Below, piece after piece: positions 33,040 to 46,700 of a stretch of 64,000 bases of DNA. The stretch is from positions 19,610,608 to 19,674,607 of the forward strand of contig JAVTVX010000001.1 of the NCBI GenBank assembly GCA_033439265.1, read 5' to 3'. The DNA comes from Dillenia suffruticosa. Lineage: Eukaryota; Streptophyta; Magnoliopsida; Dilleniales; Dilleniaceae. Numbering within the stretch: the stretch's first letter is position 1; each line of letters opens with the position of its first letter. Made by a program: the position numbers and the translations under genes. The notes under the pieces are model-generated. The model was not told where the DNA came from. It worked only from the letters and a program-made list of their open reading frames with translations, and ran no database searches.

Positions 33040-36023
33040 TAGGGTTTTGAAATTTTGACGTTTAATTTCATGGTTATCAGATCTATGTGATACTTTTGTT
33101 GATGTGGGTTCTCATTTTCGGTCAATTTTCATTTTTCACTTTTGGGGTTTCTTGGTGATGAATGTTGAAAGTGACGATTTTTATCTCCCGGTTCTTCAAT
33201 CATACTAAGAAATTTGGATTCGCGGGTTAGGAGTTTTGTGTGGATGTATTGTGATCAAGAATCTTGCATAATTTTCGATTTTCTTGCGGTTTTTGATTAT
33301 GCAATTCATGGATTTAGATAGTTTTTTTTTTTTTTTTTTTATCTTTGAAATGTATTAGCGAGATATCCAAGTGATGGCCGGCATTTCTTAATAAAATAAA
33401 ATGAAAAAGCTCCGACGGAGTCTTCCTTCCTCCCAGTTGTCATTCGTTTGATGAGAAGGTCAAAAGTTTCCTTTCGTTGAAAATTTTCATAAGATCCAAT
33501 GAGATGTTTAAACATATTCCTCCTGCTGTTTTGACAAAGACCCGCCCAAGGGACACTCTGACCATGAAGGTTCTGATCCGGTTACCATTCACAATATGTT
33601 GAACCGGACCTGAAAACGTGAATTAACGATGGTACAGGACTAGTGGTTCATTATTCTTTTCATTCCCCACTCTTTCTCCCCTTTTTTGCCAATGCTCGCG
33701 GGAATCAAAGAATGCAAACCCCTTTCCACCCTGTCTCTCTCTCCTGCAAAATCTAATCCCCTTTATCTCTCCTCCAAATCAAAACCCTTGAGTAACTTCC
33801 TTTCCCTCCTTCCTCTCCAGTCTTCACATCTCCAGAATATCCATCCTCATCTCCCTCCTTGATTTCCCTGTCTGTATGTCTACCCCTCAACCCATCTTTC
33901 TCCTCCAATTGTTGATAATCAATTGACCAAAGGTGTAATCAAAGGCAAATTTGTATCAGTTTCCTTTATCTTCCCAGGCCAGGCTTAGGGTTTACGATAA
34001 CTTTTATTAAGGGACTCTCTCTCTCTCTCTCAATTTTGATTTTTGATAATTGGATTTGATTTTTGAGGAAATTGAAAATTGTTGGTTAATACTTGAGACT
34101 TGCGGCTTGTTATTGATGGGTCTTTAAAATGGGGTTTTCTATTTTTGGGGAAATTGAAGATTGTTTGGATGGTGTAGTCAAGATTCAGTGGCAGAAATCT
34201 TTGTTTGAATGTGGTTTAAAGATCAAGGGAGAAACAGCTTCATTTCTTCTGGGAAGCTTTAAAACCGACACTGAAGTCGGACTGAAATTGGAACCAGGAA
34301 CCGAATTAGAAATGAATCGGCCTTCCTGTCTGGCCTCAGTTCTTCTTTTCTGGAACCAGAATTGCTGGTCCATTTTAGCCAGGTTTGAACTGTTGGCCAG
34401 GGCTAGTTGGCATGCCTTATCATGGTTATCTTACCATTAACTCATCTTAGACTCTGTCTCGAATTAGTTGGGGTCATCTATATGAATCCATCTTTTCTGC
34501 TCAAGTCTATTGAAAATGATGTCATTGGTAAAGTCATACCATATCATGTTTTATTAAGTATGCCTTTTTTTTAACCTTATTCTGGTATTTTATTGATTTG
34601 GGGATAAGTGATGACTACTTGTATATTTATTTAAATCCATATTGACCTGGTTGGCCTTTCTGAAGTATGTTCAATTAGGCCCCTTTCATTTTTCTGTGAC
34701 GAGACAAAAGATTTTGGCAGTTGGATCCCATTTCAAAGTTCCTTTTATATTTCTAATGAGATTTCCGAAGGTTCTGGGATTTTCTTTTTCTGTGTAACAT
34801 ATTGAAGTATTAATTTAAATGAGAAACCTTTACTTTGTTGGCTTGGAATAGAACCTTTGAATGAGAGTTCTGCTTATATACAAAAGTATTCGAAACTTGA
34901 TGGTTATTGAGAATTAGGGGTTAGCTTTGGTTCGTTTAGATATTTCAGTAATATTCTGTTCCTTTGCTAGTGGCGCATAACATTTGAATATGATAAATTG
35001 ATTCTCTAGTTATTAGCAAGAATTTTTAATTACTTGAAAATTGATACTTCTGTGAAGAAGACATGGAAGCTTGTGAAGAATTTTACTTAATCATGTATGC
35101 TGGAAGACATAACACTTCTCTTTGTATTTTCTTTTTGTACGTATTTTGTTGGCTGTTTCCTACCTTTGTAATTTACATGAATTTGTATGGCTTTTGATAC
35201 TTTTGTGGTTAGTCCTGGTAAAATGCTTTTGGTGTTGGTGATAGTTGAGAATTTGGCAAATAAGCATAAAATCTTCTGCATTATTCAAAGACACTAGCAT
35301 GTTTTCTGTGCCCTGATAACAAAGTTGTCTTCCCTGCAGTGTTGTGGCCTCTCTACATTTATCAGCAAAAGCATCCCCTGAACTTGGTCTTCCTTGGACT
35401 TTTCACTGCATGCTTGAGCATTACTGTTGGTGTAACTTGTGCTAATACTGATGGTCTGTAGCCCTCCTTCCATTTTAGATTTTCAGTATCACTTTGTTAT
35501 TTGCATGGTAATCGTTTTCACATGTAATATGCTATCCATCCCCTGATTATGGTGTTTTTTTAGGACAAATTGTGCTTGAAGCCTTAGTGCTAACCTCTGC
35601 TGTGGTTTCCTCTCTGACTGTCTATACTTTCTGGGCTTCAAGGAAGGGCAAGGACTTCAGCTTCCTTGGACCCATCCTATTCTCCAGCTTGGTTATCCTC
35701 ATGGTTGTTGGGTTTATGCAGGTGATATTTATAAAACAGTTTGCTGCTTGCATAGTTGCATTGCACATGCAGAACTTAAGAATGAGTTTGACTCCTGACA
35801 CCTTAATGTTATGCAGATGTTCTTCCCATTTGGTCCTGCAATCAATGCCATTTATGGTGGGATTGGTGCCATTATTTTCTCTGGATACATAGTCTATGAC
35901 ACCGAGAACTTGATCAAGCGATTCACATACGACGAGTACATTTGGGCATCGGTGCACCTCTATTTGGATATCCTGAATTTGTTCCTCACCATTCTGCGGA
36001 TGCTGAATCAAAGAGATGGTTAG
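32730..36023 (+). CDS. BI1-like protein (LIFEGUARD/TMBIM family), 248 aa
   Basis: Four exons: 32730-32997, 35340-35453, 35564-35721 and 35817-36023, totalling 747 bp with all phases agreeing and GT-AG ends. It is a multi-spanning membrane protein of the Bax-inhibitor-1 superfamily. Plant LFG members are linked to cell-death control, ER stress and powdery mildew susceptibility. The N-terminus is soluble (LVDLEEGRLYPGIGAGENQL), then come about seven hydrophobic helices (for example VYGILATQIVLTTVVSAVTI and LFLGLF-like segments). Family words are KHPLN, GVTCANTDGQIVLEA, YTFWASRKGKDFSFLGP, GYIVYDTENLIKRFTYDEY and LDILNLFLTILRML. Intron 1 is 2.3 kb. It is complete and unbroken. It is adjacent to the Pack-MULE upstream and convergent with the BSD gene. 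Confidence 0.95.
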
Positions 36024-37700
36024 TTTCTGCATGGTGATTACAGTCCAGGCCGTTACCTGAAATGAATAATATGATGCTTCTTTATGTTTTCTTTGTAATT
36101 ATGTTTTAGACTTAATCCTGTGAATAGAAATTTATACTTTTGTTGCAGCCAATGAGCTTATCAACGGGTACAATATGCAGCCAATGAGCTGTGTTAACAA
36201 TGACTTTCTGACCTTGATTGTCTAAATTGAGCAGGAGTTGCATTCTCTCCTTCATGCAATGCAAGCAAAAGTTAAGTTGAATGAGGGGTTATGATTGTCC
36301 ATTAACCTCGTTTGGTTTGAAACCTTTACTCCCGTGATCTGTTGACAAGGTTTGTGGATGCTTGAACTAAATTGACTCTGGCCATGATCCCTTCCCACTC
36401 TTGTTTGAGGGGAGGAGTTGAATCTCAGCCTGCATTTTGGTTTCTGGCTAAAGCAACAGGTGTTTCGCAAGTTTTGCCAGGTCAAATGAGAAAGCCACGG
36501 TTTCAATTCATGTAGGCCTTGGGAAGAATGTTTGCACCGTTGTTGATCAGGCTTCGAGCCTGGAAAATCTTGGTTTAATCTGTCGCTTATCGTGTCATGT
36601 TCTACGAAATGTGCTAGATGCCAAACCGCCACACCCAATCAAGTAAACACATGCTGGCTCAACTGTGGGGCTATCGTATGCATTTCAGACGCTTTAAGTT
36701 CCCCAGGACTGGGATAGATGCTCTACGCTGCATGTCAATGTAGACAATGACAACTCAAGAGGACCTTGAGAAACATTTTCTTGTTGATCTTTGCAAAAAG
36801 CTATTGATTTTGCAGGCCATAAACACGTTGCCACATTTAGGTCTTTTTCTATTTTAAAAAAAAAAATGCATCAATCCTAGAGGAGGAGGATGGGGACTCG
36901 GTATCGAAAACTCCATCAAGAGACTAGTCTTTGGTATTACTGGATCAAGAGTTTTTGGCCGCATCCACTATGTACACAAAATCACAAATTCCATCACTAC
37001 AACTGAACAAAGAAAGGGAATGATGTTAAATGGGTCAGAACCGCCACATAATCCCTCAATACTTTCATAGAAATAATTCTTTGTGTAGCGACGGAGCAAA
37101 TAAGAGTTAAATAAACAAAAGTAGGTAAGGAAAGACAACGAGACGGACACTACCATGTGAGACATGCATCGGGATGTCAAGACTACCTAAGAGAGACTAT
37201 ACCTTGATCCACCTTAATTTTGACGTGTAGATCGATCCTCCACACCATGTTTGTACATCTGCCCTCAATTCCTTCACTTACAATGCCAAGGGATGGCACA
37301 GAACATGTCACAAGAAAAGTTAAAGATCACAAGGGAAGTCAAAACTTTGTACCCAGTTGACAGTAGAAAATGAATCAAGAATAGAAACCGACTTGAAAGT
37401 AGATTAGAGCCACCATTAACAGATGAAGTTAATACGCTCTGAGATTAAATGGAGAACGTGTAGCGGACATATTTCCATCAAAAAGCCAATTGCAAACAAA
37501 CAAATTTAAAATTGACAAAATTATTTTCATAATGTAACAATTTAACAATACAATCTTATTTGAACACTTGAACTTGTAAGAAAATGTTACAGGGATGAAT
37601 ATGCACATTAAAAATATCCAATATATATTTTTGGAAAAAAAAAACTTCAGAAGCAAGAGTACATCATGGAACCAGCTTCAACTTGAGAGTCAAGAGTTGA
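36024..37700. other. Intergenic between convergent BI1-like and BSD genes
   Basis: The BI1-like 3' UTR is here. A 14-bp direct repeat (GCAGCCAATGAGCT) occurs near 36147 and 36178. A minus frame at 36252-36638 (128 codons) has no recognisable motif and is taken as chance. Confidence 0.4.
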
Positions 37701-39068
37701 TCATGATTTAATTGGCTCATCATCATCTTCAATATCCCAACTTAGATCTTCTTCTTCTTCCGCAGCACTAAGCCTCTTACGCAGATCAATCTTACTTGTA
37801 GCACTACCAGCTGCTACCACCTTACTATTCTCATCACTGCTTCCAATGTCCTCAATCTCATCCCACCCAACACCTTCTTCTTCAGGCAATGAGGGCTGGC
37901 TCGAGATAACAGAAACATCACAATCCTTGCAAGATTTGCCCTGCTCTACTTTTCCGTCTGCTAACACTTTCTCATCCAATCTCGATTCCAATTTATCACT
38001 GCCCACCTCACCCCCATCTATCTTACTACCCACATTGTCACCACCCGGCCCTATGACATCAACGTTGTCTTCCTTTTCTTTCTCCGAAATCTTCTCTTCT
38101 TTTTCCACCTCCACAATATCAATTTTTACATCTTTTTCCTCCGATTTCACATTTCCTTCTATTTTTCCACCTAATTCGCACACATCACTACTCTCCTTCA
38201 CTTCATCATCCCCGTCACCAATATCCCAGCTCAATTCTTCTTCTACTTCCGCGGAAATTGCCCGTTTCACCAAGTTTGCTCTTGTATCCTCAGCTTGCCT
38301 AAGTTTTTGAACCCTAAAGAAGTACCGACTCCAAAATGTCTCCTGATCAATCACACCCGGAACCAATTGATTATAATACTCCTCAATAACATCATTTTCC
38401 TCGAACAAATTCTCAATCTCCTCACCCATCTTATCCAATCCAAACCCTAATTTCCACTTCCTAAACTCTTCCAAATCCTCAGGCTCTTCACTATAAGTAC
38501 TAAACTCACCCTGCAAATTCCTAACTTGCATTTCAAACCTACCATGGGATTTCAAATTCTGACAACTTGGTTGTGATTGTGATTGACTATTATCAGAGTA
38601 ATCAGTATCGAGATCAACGGCAAGGAGTGATTCTTTACCTTGAGAAATGATCTCTGTCGTTCCTTTCCAGACAGAGGTTCCAATATCGTCCATTGCTCGA
38701 CCGACGGATTCGAGAGACTCTTGAGCGACGGAGGCGCCGACATCTAGAGAAGCCGGCAAGTCCTTGATGGCTCGGCTTGCGGCTTCACGGATTGAAGCCG
38801 TTTCTTTCTTCAAGCCGGAGCTGAATTCTTCGAGATCACGACGGTAGGTCTGGAGTACGGTCTCCGATTTGGATGCGAGGGTCTTGATTAGGCCTCCGAA
38901 GGACCAAGCGTTAGAGCCGATTGAAGGGTTGGGATCGGAACTTGGGTTAGGCCTACGGTTTTGGTGGCGATTTTGGGGGTTTAAGTGCGATTCCTGGACT
39001 GAATCGGACTCTTTTTCTGGATTGGAGGGTTCGGGATCGTCGGAGAAGACGGATTTGAAGAAATCCAT
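37701..39068 (-). CDS. BSD-domain protein, 455 aa, single exon
   Basis: The BSD domain is a small three-helix fold with a conserved Phe-Trp pair. It is found in TFIIH p62, synapse-associated proteins and a plant family of unknown role. Here it spans about residues 198-256: EFRKWKLGFGLDKMGEEIEN, then VIDQETFWSRYFFRV. The N-terminal 60 residues are Pro/Asn-rich and disordered, then an amphipathic helical stretch (about 60-150) with SFGGLIKTLASKSETVLQTY. The C-terminal 190 residues are very acidic. Two copies of a short motif stand out: ELSWDIGDGDDE near 278 and DLSWDIEDDDE near the C-terminus. The start at 39068 gives the usual MDFFKSVFSD opening. The frame is intact. Confidence 0.9.
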   Translation of the reverse strand: MDFFKSVFSDDPEPSNPEKESDSVQESHLNPQNRHQNRRPNPSSDPNPSIGSNAWSFGGLIKTLASKSETVLQTYRRDLEEFSSGLKKETASIREAASRAIKDLPASLDVGASVAQESLESVGRAMDDIGTSVWKGTTEIISQGKESLLAVDLDTDYSDNSQSQSQPSCQNLKSHGRFEMQVRNLQGEFSTYSEEPEDLEEFRKWKLGFGLDKMGEEIENLFEENDVIEEYYNQLVPGVIDQETFWSRYFFRVQKLRQAEDTRANLVKRAISAEVEEELSWDIGDGDDEVKESSDVCELGGKIEGNVKSEEKDVKIDIVEVEKEEKISEKEKEDNVDVIGPGGDNVGSKIDGGEVGSDKLESRLDEKVLADGKVEQGKSCKDCDVSVISSQPSLPEEEGVGWDEIEDIGSSDENSKVVAAGSATSKIDLRKRLSAAEEEEDLSWDIEDDDEPIKS

Positions 39069-40740
39069 CTCAGAATCAAGAATGTGAGGGACGGGTTGAG
39101 AGAGAGAGAGACAGAGAGCGAGCAGTACTCCAGTAAGGTGAAGGTTTTAGAGAGCGGGGGGGGGGGGGGGGAGGGAGGGAGGTTGGCTGGAGAGAGAGAT
39201 TGATCGTGCGACACGGGAGGGCGCAGAATTTCCATGTTTCCGGTGCAGTGCATGCACGCATGTTCATACAGTCGTGCATCCTTACCTGGTAGGCGCGTAT
39301 GGCTTGAGAAGTAAGAAATATAAATAAAATTAAGCAAATTCCATTTCAATAAAACACATTTAATTTTTTTTTATAGTAAACGCAATGAATATAGAGGTTT
39401 TAATTTTTTTTAAAAAAAATTATTAAATACAAATATGTTAAAATAAATTTTTTAGTAAAAATTATACAAAACGTGATAATACTCGAATTATACCGACACC
39501 CACTTGATTAATGACCGGATATTGGTATACAAGATCTCGAATTTTAATTTTGTATATGATAAAAACATGTATAGAGAGAATTTACATTTAAAAACCCAAT
39601 CCAATTAGAATTAAATTTAATCGAATATAATATGATTGCCGAATATCAATAATTTATATAAAAAAAAAAATCAACTAGTTTGAGATAATAGAGAAAAGTT
39701 AAATCATTTTTTCTATTTTTTAAAAAATTAAACTAAATTTAAGATTTAATTTTTAAAGAGTATTTTGTTTAAATCAAATGTTTAGAAGTATTCTTATGAA
39801 ATTTGATTAAAGTCAATCTTTGATTAATAACATGAAGCTACAAAGGATGTAGAAGGTGTGATGATTGGTACAAAATTGGTTTGCACATAATCCAAAAAGG
39901 ACAGAAGTATCTTGATTATTCAAAATTAACAGAAATATTTTGATTAAAATTATCTATATAAAAATTGTGTATGAATTATCATTTTAATTAATCAAAATTA
40001 TTATTTAAATATTATACAGCAACAATAACTTGAAACTTAATCTCAACAATTGAAGTCGATCATTTAAAAAACAAATATAAGTAATATACAAACAGCAAAA
40101 TTTTCATGTATTTTTACCCTCTTTAGTAAAAGAAAATAGAACCTTGTTTTTCACAAAAAATTATCCATGTATGTGCACATTCATGAGATTAATCAAAGTA
40201 CTTTGGTGCGTTGTGAAAAAAGACATTTTTATATGAATAAATCTGATTAAATTCCTTTTGCAGAAACCCTGGTGCAGGACATCATAGTTGTGGCAACTCT
40301 TATCTTTGCATTGCGTGAGAGAGAGAGGTAAAGGCAACTGTCCCCCAATGGAACAGTTTAGTAGTCACAATTCCCCTCCCCAACCCCAACCCAGTGATCC
40401 TGGATTCAAATCTTAATGTTAAAAAAAATAAAAAAAGAAAATAGGTGAAGGCAACCAGCTTGCATCAAGCTAAACACAGGAACATTGTTTTCCATTTCTT
40501 AGAAGTGTCAGAGGTTGAAAAGAAACTTCAAACAAGATGTGGTACAGATAATTACAATTAAACTCACCAAGATTACAGAGGGCATTATGAATGTTTAAGA
40601 AACTCACATTTTGCAAACCTTTATATGCATATATTGTTCTTTACCCTTTTTCAGTTTTCACAAAAGCATGGAAAAATAAATTGACACCAATAATAATAAA
40701 CCTACCTGCACAAAAGAATAGGCAAAATTGCGGGAGAGGC
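39069..40740. other. Intergenic between the BSD and MO25-like genes
   Basis: A run of 16 G (39156-39171) lies about 90 bp before the BSD start, in its probable leader. The rest is AT-rich DNA with no recognised gene; the last part is probably MO25-like 3' UTR. Confidence 0.45.
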
Positions 40741-43700
40741 CTAATGTACAAGATTTGGCAGGCGAGATACTCTCTCAATTTCCTTGATTATTAGTTCCTT
40801 TTCCTCGTCAAATTGCTCATCATCGGATCCTGCAATGGAGATTTGTTTAGCTCGGATGGACAACCAAGATAGGAAGAATAGACAGTTTGATGTAGAGTCT
40901 TTACCTTTGCCACCTGAGAGATTGTTAAGCAACTCCAGCAATTTTTCATGGTTCTTTGCCAGAATAACTTTTATTTCTCTTGGCTTGTTTGGGTTAGCTA
41001 CAAAAACCTGCATGCAATTAAGATTAATCCAAGATTAGAAATTGGGTTAGGGTCCTATGATGCAATGACTAGAGTTGGCACCCCATGCAGCAATTTTAAC
41101 TTTCTCCCGCTAGCAAGTCAAACTCTGGAATAGACTAATTTAGGGGTCATGAAATTTTAGTGTAATCAGGATCCATCGAACCTGTTCCGATCTTTAAGGT
41201 ACTTCCCTTAAACAAGAGACTTAATCTAAACATCAATATTTGGATTTTGATCTTCACCCAGTAAGGTTAGTCAAAATGGAACTCTTTAATGCCCATATCT
41301 TTCATGACCACACAGCAGGACATCACATTTCCTATTTTTTGTGATCCATTGATCTCAACAGCAAGCAGCCCTAGTATCCCAGAGAGAGATAATCTTTAAA
41401 ACAAAAGCAACTTGCTCGGACATAGTTTCTTTTGTGATTGGAGAATAGATATATTGCTAAGCCACATATTACAAGAAAAAATGAGTACACAAAACAATTT
41501 GATTGTGAGACAAAGCAAAAGGCATTCCCACCTGTAGGTGCCTTATGGGATGCAGCATCCAGGAAAAATACATAACTGTTCATTTTTAGTTAATCTTTTG
41601 CAGCTCAAATATTTTTATCATGAATATTAATAAGGTGTTATGGTGTTATTAATCAATATGTCATGTGAAGCCCTTAGTTCATGGGTAACTCACAAGCACT
41701 TCTCCCATATTCCTTCCCCCAAAATGTCTTGCGTGAAAGACAGGAACTTGAGCAAAAGAATTACATACAAGACCACAAAGTTTGACAAATATAGATTTAT
41801 AGCCAAATTCCCCTTGGGGAACCAAGGCAATTTGTTTTTGCTGTAAGATTAGTACAACACAGTCATGCATATAAACATATTAAGTGAGTAAGCTGGCCAA
41901 CTTTTTATCTATTGAGAGCCAGAAAAGGAGCAATGAGCATAGAGAAAGAAAAGGGAAGAGTAGCACCTTGAAGATATGGAAAGCTGAGATCTGGATGTTT
42001 TTGCTTGAATCCTGATGAGAAGAAGGAAAAGAAACAAGAAGAACAATAACTAGTTTAGCAAAATACGACCAAGAGAAGTAAAAAAACAAATGCATAAATC
42101 GACATGCAATTGCATGGAAGCAAATTATTTCCTTGTTCCTGGTATAGCTTGAGTTTCAACCAGACTTGGGCCTTTTGCTCAACGCATCAAAGATTTATTT
42201 CCTTTCTTCTCCTACTCTCAGATCAGGGGAGGAAAAGTAATCATATCTGATATTAGTTTATTACTCTTTTAACCCAAAAGAAAGTGTAAGATTCCATTCA
42301 TCAGATGAACAAATCATATTATTGCATTTGGGAGCAAAATAGCAGGGCCCGCAGGGGAAGAGGATGTGGAAGGGAAGAAAGTTGTGGGATGGTGATTTGC
42401 CATCCTCTTCTAGGAGACAAAATTGGGCCACAGTCAACCTTTCCAACCTGACTTCTATTTAACTAAGCGTTATGTACAAGTTGACTGGAACCCGGTTTCA
42501 TTAAAACTATGACTTCGATCTGGGATAAATAATCAAGGCTGTTACATTAGCCAATACAAGCATGCTGAACAAAATGGTGGTCAGGTCAAAAGAAGAAAAA
42601 CCAAGAAACTGCAAGCACTAGAAAGGAAATCACTAGGTAAAGCATGAAACAGAACATGCATACACGCGCGCGCGCACACAAAAACTCTGAAATGCGGTGC
42701 TCAAACACTTGACTATATAGTCAACAAGTATGTCTTTCTCCTCCACAGCAAAGGTATATAGTTGCAAATACTAACTATGAATACAATCTCCCAAAAAAAA
42801 AAGGAAAAAACACTTAACTATGAAGACAAAAAATCACACACACATGAAAATGAGATAAGTGGTTAATTATTATCAGCAATCTAATCCTTTGAAGTGCAAT
42901 GCGCGCTATTTTCATCTATGCGTGAAACACAATGCCGGAAAAGCAACTCCAATTAAAAAAAGGAAGAAAAGGAAAAAGAAGCCAAAGGCGTATACAATCA
43001 ATAAAGGGAAAGGCCCACTACCCTTAGTAATGTCATCATAACTTTCAAGTACTGAACTTCCAAAATATAGCGTTTCATAACACGAGAATTTGGAGGCTCC
43101 AAAAGAAATTCCGCGAGAGGCTAAAATCCATTAATGCTATCGTTAGCACCTATTGTTAGAACAAAACAGATACGGGAAAAAGAAATAAAATAAAATAATC
43201 AAAGCAACAGCTTACTTTCAATGACTGCCTTCTTGTCACATAATTAGGAGATGTCAAGAGTTTCTCATATTGACTGAAAAACTGGAATAATGCTCTTTAG
43301 TTAGAAATTTAGAATAAATAATGTCAGTTGACAGATATAGGTGGAAAGAACAATCTGCTATTGCCTGCAACTAGCAGGTGCATATATTTGCAACTCTCTG
43401 GTGAAGAGCTTGCATGTGAGTTAAATTATCCTCCAAACAGTGGCAGAAATATAGTTTTAGTAGAGAATGTCGGCATCAATAATTATGCATGCCAGACCAT
43501 GAATATCTGTTTTAGATGCAACATAATAAGAAAGATGAGCAAACGAACCTCATCATAATGAGAAGTTAGGTATTCAGATACTGCAGTACTATGTTTTGTA
43601 AGAAGATCCTGCAAAAAATAATTAATTAATTAAAAATTTGAGAGTACAGGAAAACTTGGGGTCAAACTTCAAGCGTAAGCAGATAAAGGTGAAGTTGCTA

Positions 43701-46700
43701 ATCATCTTTCTGACCTTAAAGGTAGAAAAGCATCTGAAGCAACATCAAAGTTGGGTAGCTCCACATATTTGAAGAACAGCTCAAAACTTGGAGACTCCAA
43801 TATACATCTGATGATCATTACAAGAATTAAATGTATGAATCTTGAATTTTGAACTTCATTCTTGATAAAATGATATTTCATAAGAAGCATGATTTTCGTA
43901 AGAAAATGCAGCAACCATATTCTTCATTAGGGCACACAAAGGGAATGCAATAGAGATTAAAAATTCACTATATGGTTAGGGTTCCTGAACAACCTTTACA
44001 ACTCCATCTAAGAATTTGTGTGGGACACTAATCTAACAATTTCACAACTATCATAAAATCATTTTGATTTCATAACCTAGAAGTTAAAATGTGTTAAAGC
44101 TCAAAGTTCACTAGAAATATACAAATCAAAAGGTAAACAAACAAAACGAGAATTTTCTACATCAAGAAACTCCAAGAACATACTCCACTCTAAATATAAA
44201 GGCACTTCTAAAAAGTGATGACAAAAAGAACTGTATGCGAACGTAACACCCATAGTTGTCATCATAGCCCATCGGAATTCCTGTGCATTTCATTTTTATT
44301 ATCATCTACCTAAGGAATGGGAAACCCCTTCCACACTCTGATGAGTTTCCTTCTCCCCACAACAGTTTTCCAAGAAACAAAAAGGGGCCGAGTCATGTCC
44401 TCGGACAACCCTCAAACCCCTCAACCATGGGTCATATGCAAGCAAGCAATTATGAGAACACAAAATCAACCGACTCTTCCCATTTCTTGCACTTGGAACT
44501 TTTATTCACCATGCATTCTTTTATTCTTCTTCCCTTTCTTCTGTGACTTGAAAGTATTTCATTACTTTCAGATTATGGAGTTTATTCTGCAAAGCTCTGG
44601 ATGCACATATCAATGGATGCATCAAACTCAGTAAAGAGGGTTTGCAGGAAACTAGATATCATAAAAAAGAATCATGTTAGGACAAGTGGGACAGTACCAG
44701 ATAGGAGAAGAAGTAGAGAAGCAGATGAACCTTTGCTAAACTCTAGACACTGCTAAGCTATAATGAATTCATAAATATAATAATCCGCAAAGACCTTTCT
44801 TGAATGGAAAATTTTGGGGATTAAATACGAAAAAATAAAGGAAGTCTCCTACATTTAGCTTATTATAACAAAGAGGAATTCATTAAACAAAGGATTCATC
44901 ATTTTAATCTTGCCCATAGAAAGATTTTTCATCCATGATAAATAATGAAGCTTGATGCAATTTCATCAAGTTTAGCCAGATAACCACATACTCCAAGAAA
45001 TAACAAAAAGTTGAGAAAGATAAACTTCTTACTTTGCAAGTGTCAGGAATTTGATGCATTCTCTCAACATGTTTCCACAGTTCAAGGCAATTTCCTTGTT
45101 ATCATAGCTGCTTAAAAGAGATAAGAATAAGTAGCATGCGAATGAACACCTAGGAAGAGAATCAATATACTAGTACCAATCCTACTAACAGAAAAGGTAT
45201 AGAGGGGGAAAAAAAAGTTAAACAGTGTCAGTTAAGGAGTTCATAATGATTTTCCCAATCAAATCCAATCTTTCACTTATTAGCTGTGACATTCAAATCT
45301 ACCAAATCAAACAAGAGACACTAATAGTGACCAACACCAAAACCTTCAGAAAAGAAGATGAAAAACTGAGAACAGCTGATCAAGAACCACTATGAACTAA
45401 GTTCCTGCAGTTATAAGCTTAAGATAGTGCCAAGCATTGTTTACAGAGTTTATGTAAAATTTTAGGCTCAATTGTGAACTAACATTGCAAAATATAGATT
45501 CTATTTTAGAAATCCTTTCTCCAACATCTTGTGGAATTAGTTTCCGCTTAAAGTTAATTTTTGCAATTCATAATGCAAACAACTATAGTTCACCAGAAAA
45601 CAATTATTCTCACATATAAAAAAATTAAAACACTTCACTTCAGAAAGTTTTCCAGTTCATTGCATGGGTTTAAGCATCCCCCCCCCCATTTTGCTTTAGT
45701 TTCTACAATCAGCAGTTTAATCTTACAATATTAATATCCAAATCATATAAGTTCCCCCTGTTTTGACTATAAGCTCTAAGGGAGACAATTGAAATGAAAG
45801 AGAAACATGCCAAAAATAAAGTACTTTTCTGTCTTTTGAATGAGGGTAGGGGAGGTAGTGGTGTCCTCGTGCTTCATTCAGCTGTACTACCAAATGCAGA
45901 ATACCAGGAATAAAAGTAGCAAATGGGCAAGCAGATGAGCTTACCAAACCACGAGGAAATCTAATAATTCAGAATGGTTGTCCAGGTATTGCACAGAACA
46001 GTGTGTTGAGTCAGCCTTCTGCTTCAATAATATGCTCCAACAGTGGACTACATCTTTTCTTGCCTATATCATAGTAATCTCATTATCTTTTGTCACCTTA
46101 TAAGCAAACCATACTTTGGCATCAACAACTATGATAACTTACTTCCCATCCCAATATAGGTAGGTTGTGAATGAAAAGAGCAAGGACATCCTCTTTACAT
46201 ATTTCAAGTGCCAACTGCAACACCTGGTCCACGTTGGGTTCAGTCTCTCCATCTCCAGAAAGCATACATCTCATTGAAACAAAGTTCTTCTCAACTTCTT
46301 CTAAAGCCTGTCAGAGTTTCCAAGAAATCACTTGCATATTAATGTCCTTGGTAGTTAATCACCGAAAAGGCATTTATTTCCATGAAATAATATGGAGTTC
46401 TGGTAATTAAGAAAAGGCATGAGATTTGGCAACTTCACAAGTTCCCTTCAAAGATGTAATTCTCAAACAATGTTCTGTTTTGCTAGATAGTGATAAGCCA
46501 TATTCAAGGTATATGCAAGCAAGATACTATACAATTTTTTAACCTGTGATATGACTAACTAAGCATTGGTCTGTGGTTCATTGACCAAAAAGCATCTTGT
46601 CTAGTGTAGTAAAAGATATAGGCTTTGCTAGGCTTCTTTTCAGAATATGCAAGCTTCTTGTCTAGTGAAGCCAAGGCAATGAAAAAGGTGCCCTTTCAGA

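Noticed and set aside
36252-36638. Minus-strand frame of 128 codons near the BI1-like 3' UTR
   Set aside because: No recognisable domain, no splice partners, and it overlaps likely 3' UTR of the opposite strand.
37846-38310. 154-codon plus-strand frame, Ser/Pro-rich
   Set aside because: Shadow of the acidic tail of the BSD gene on the other strand.
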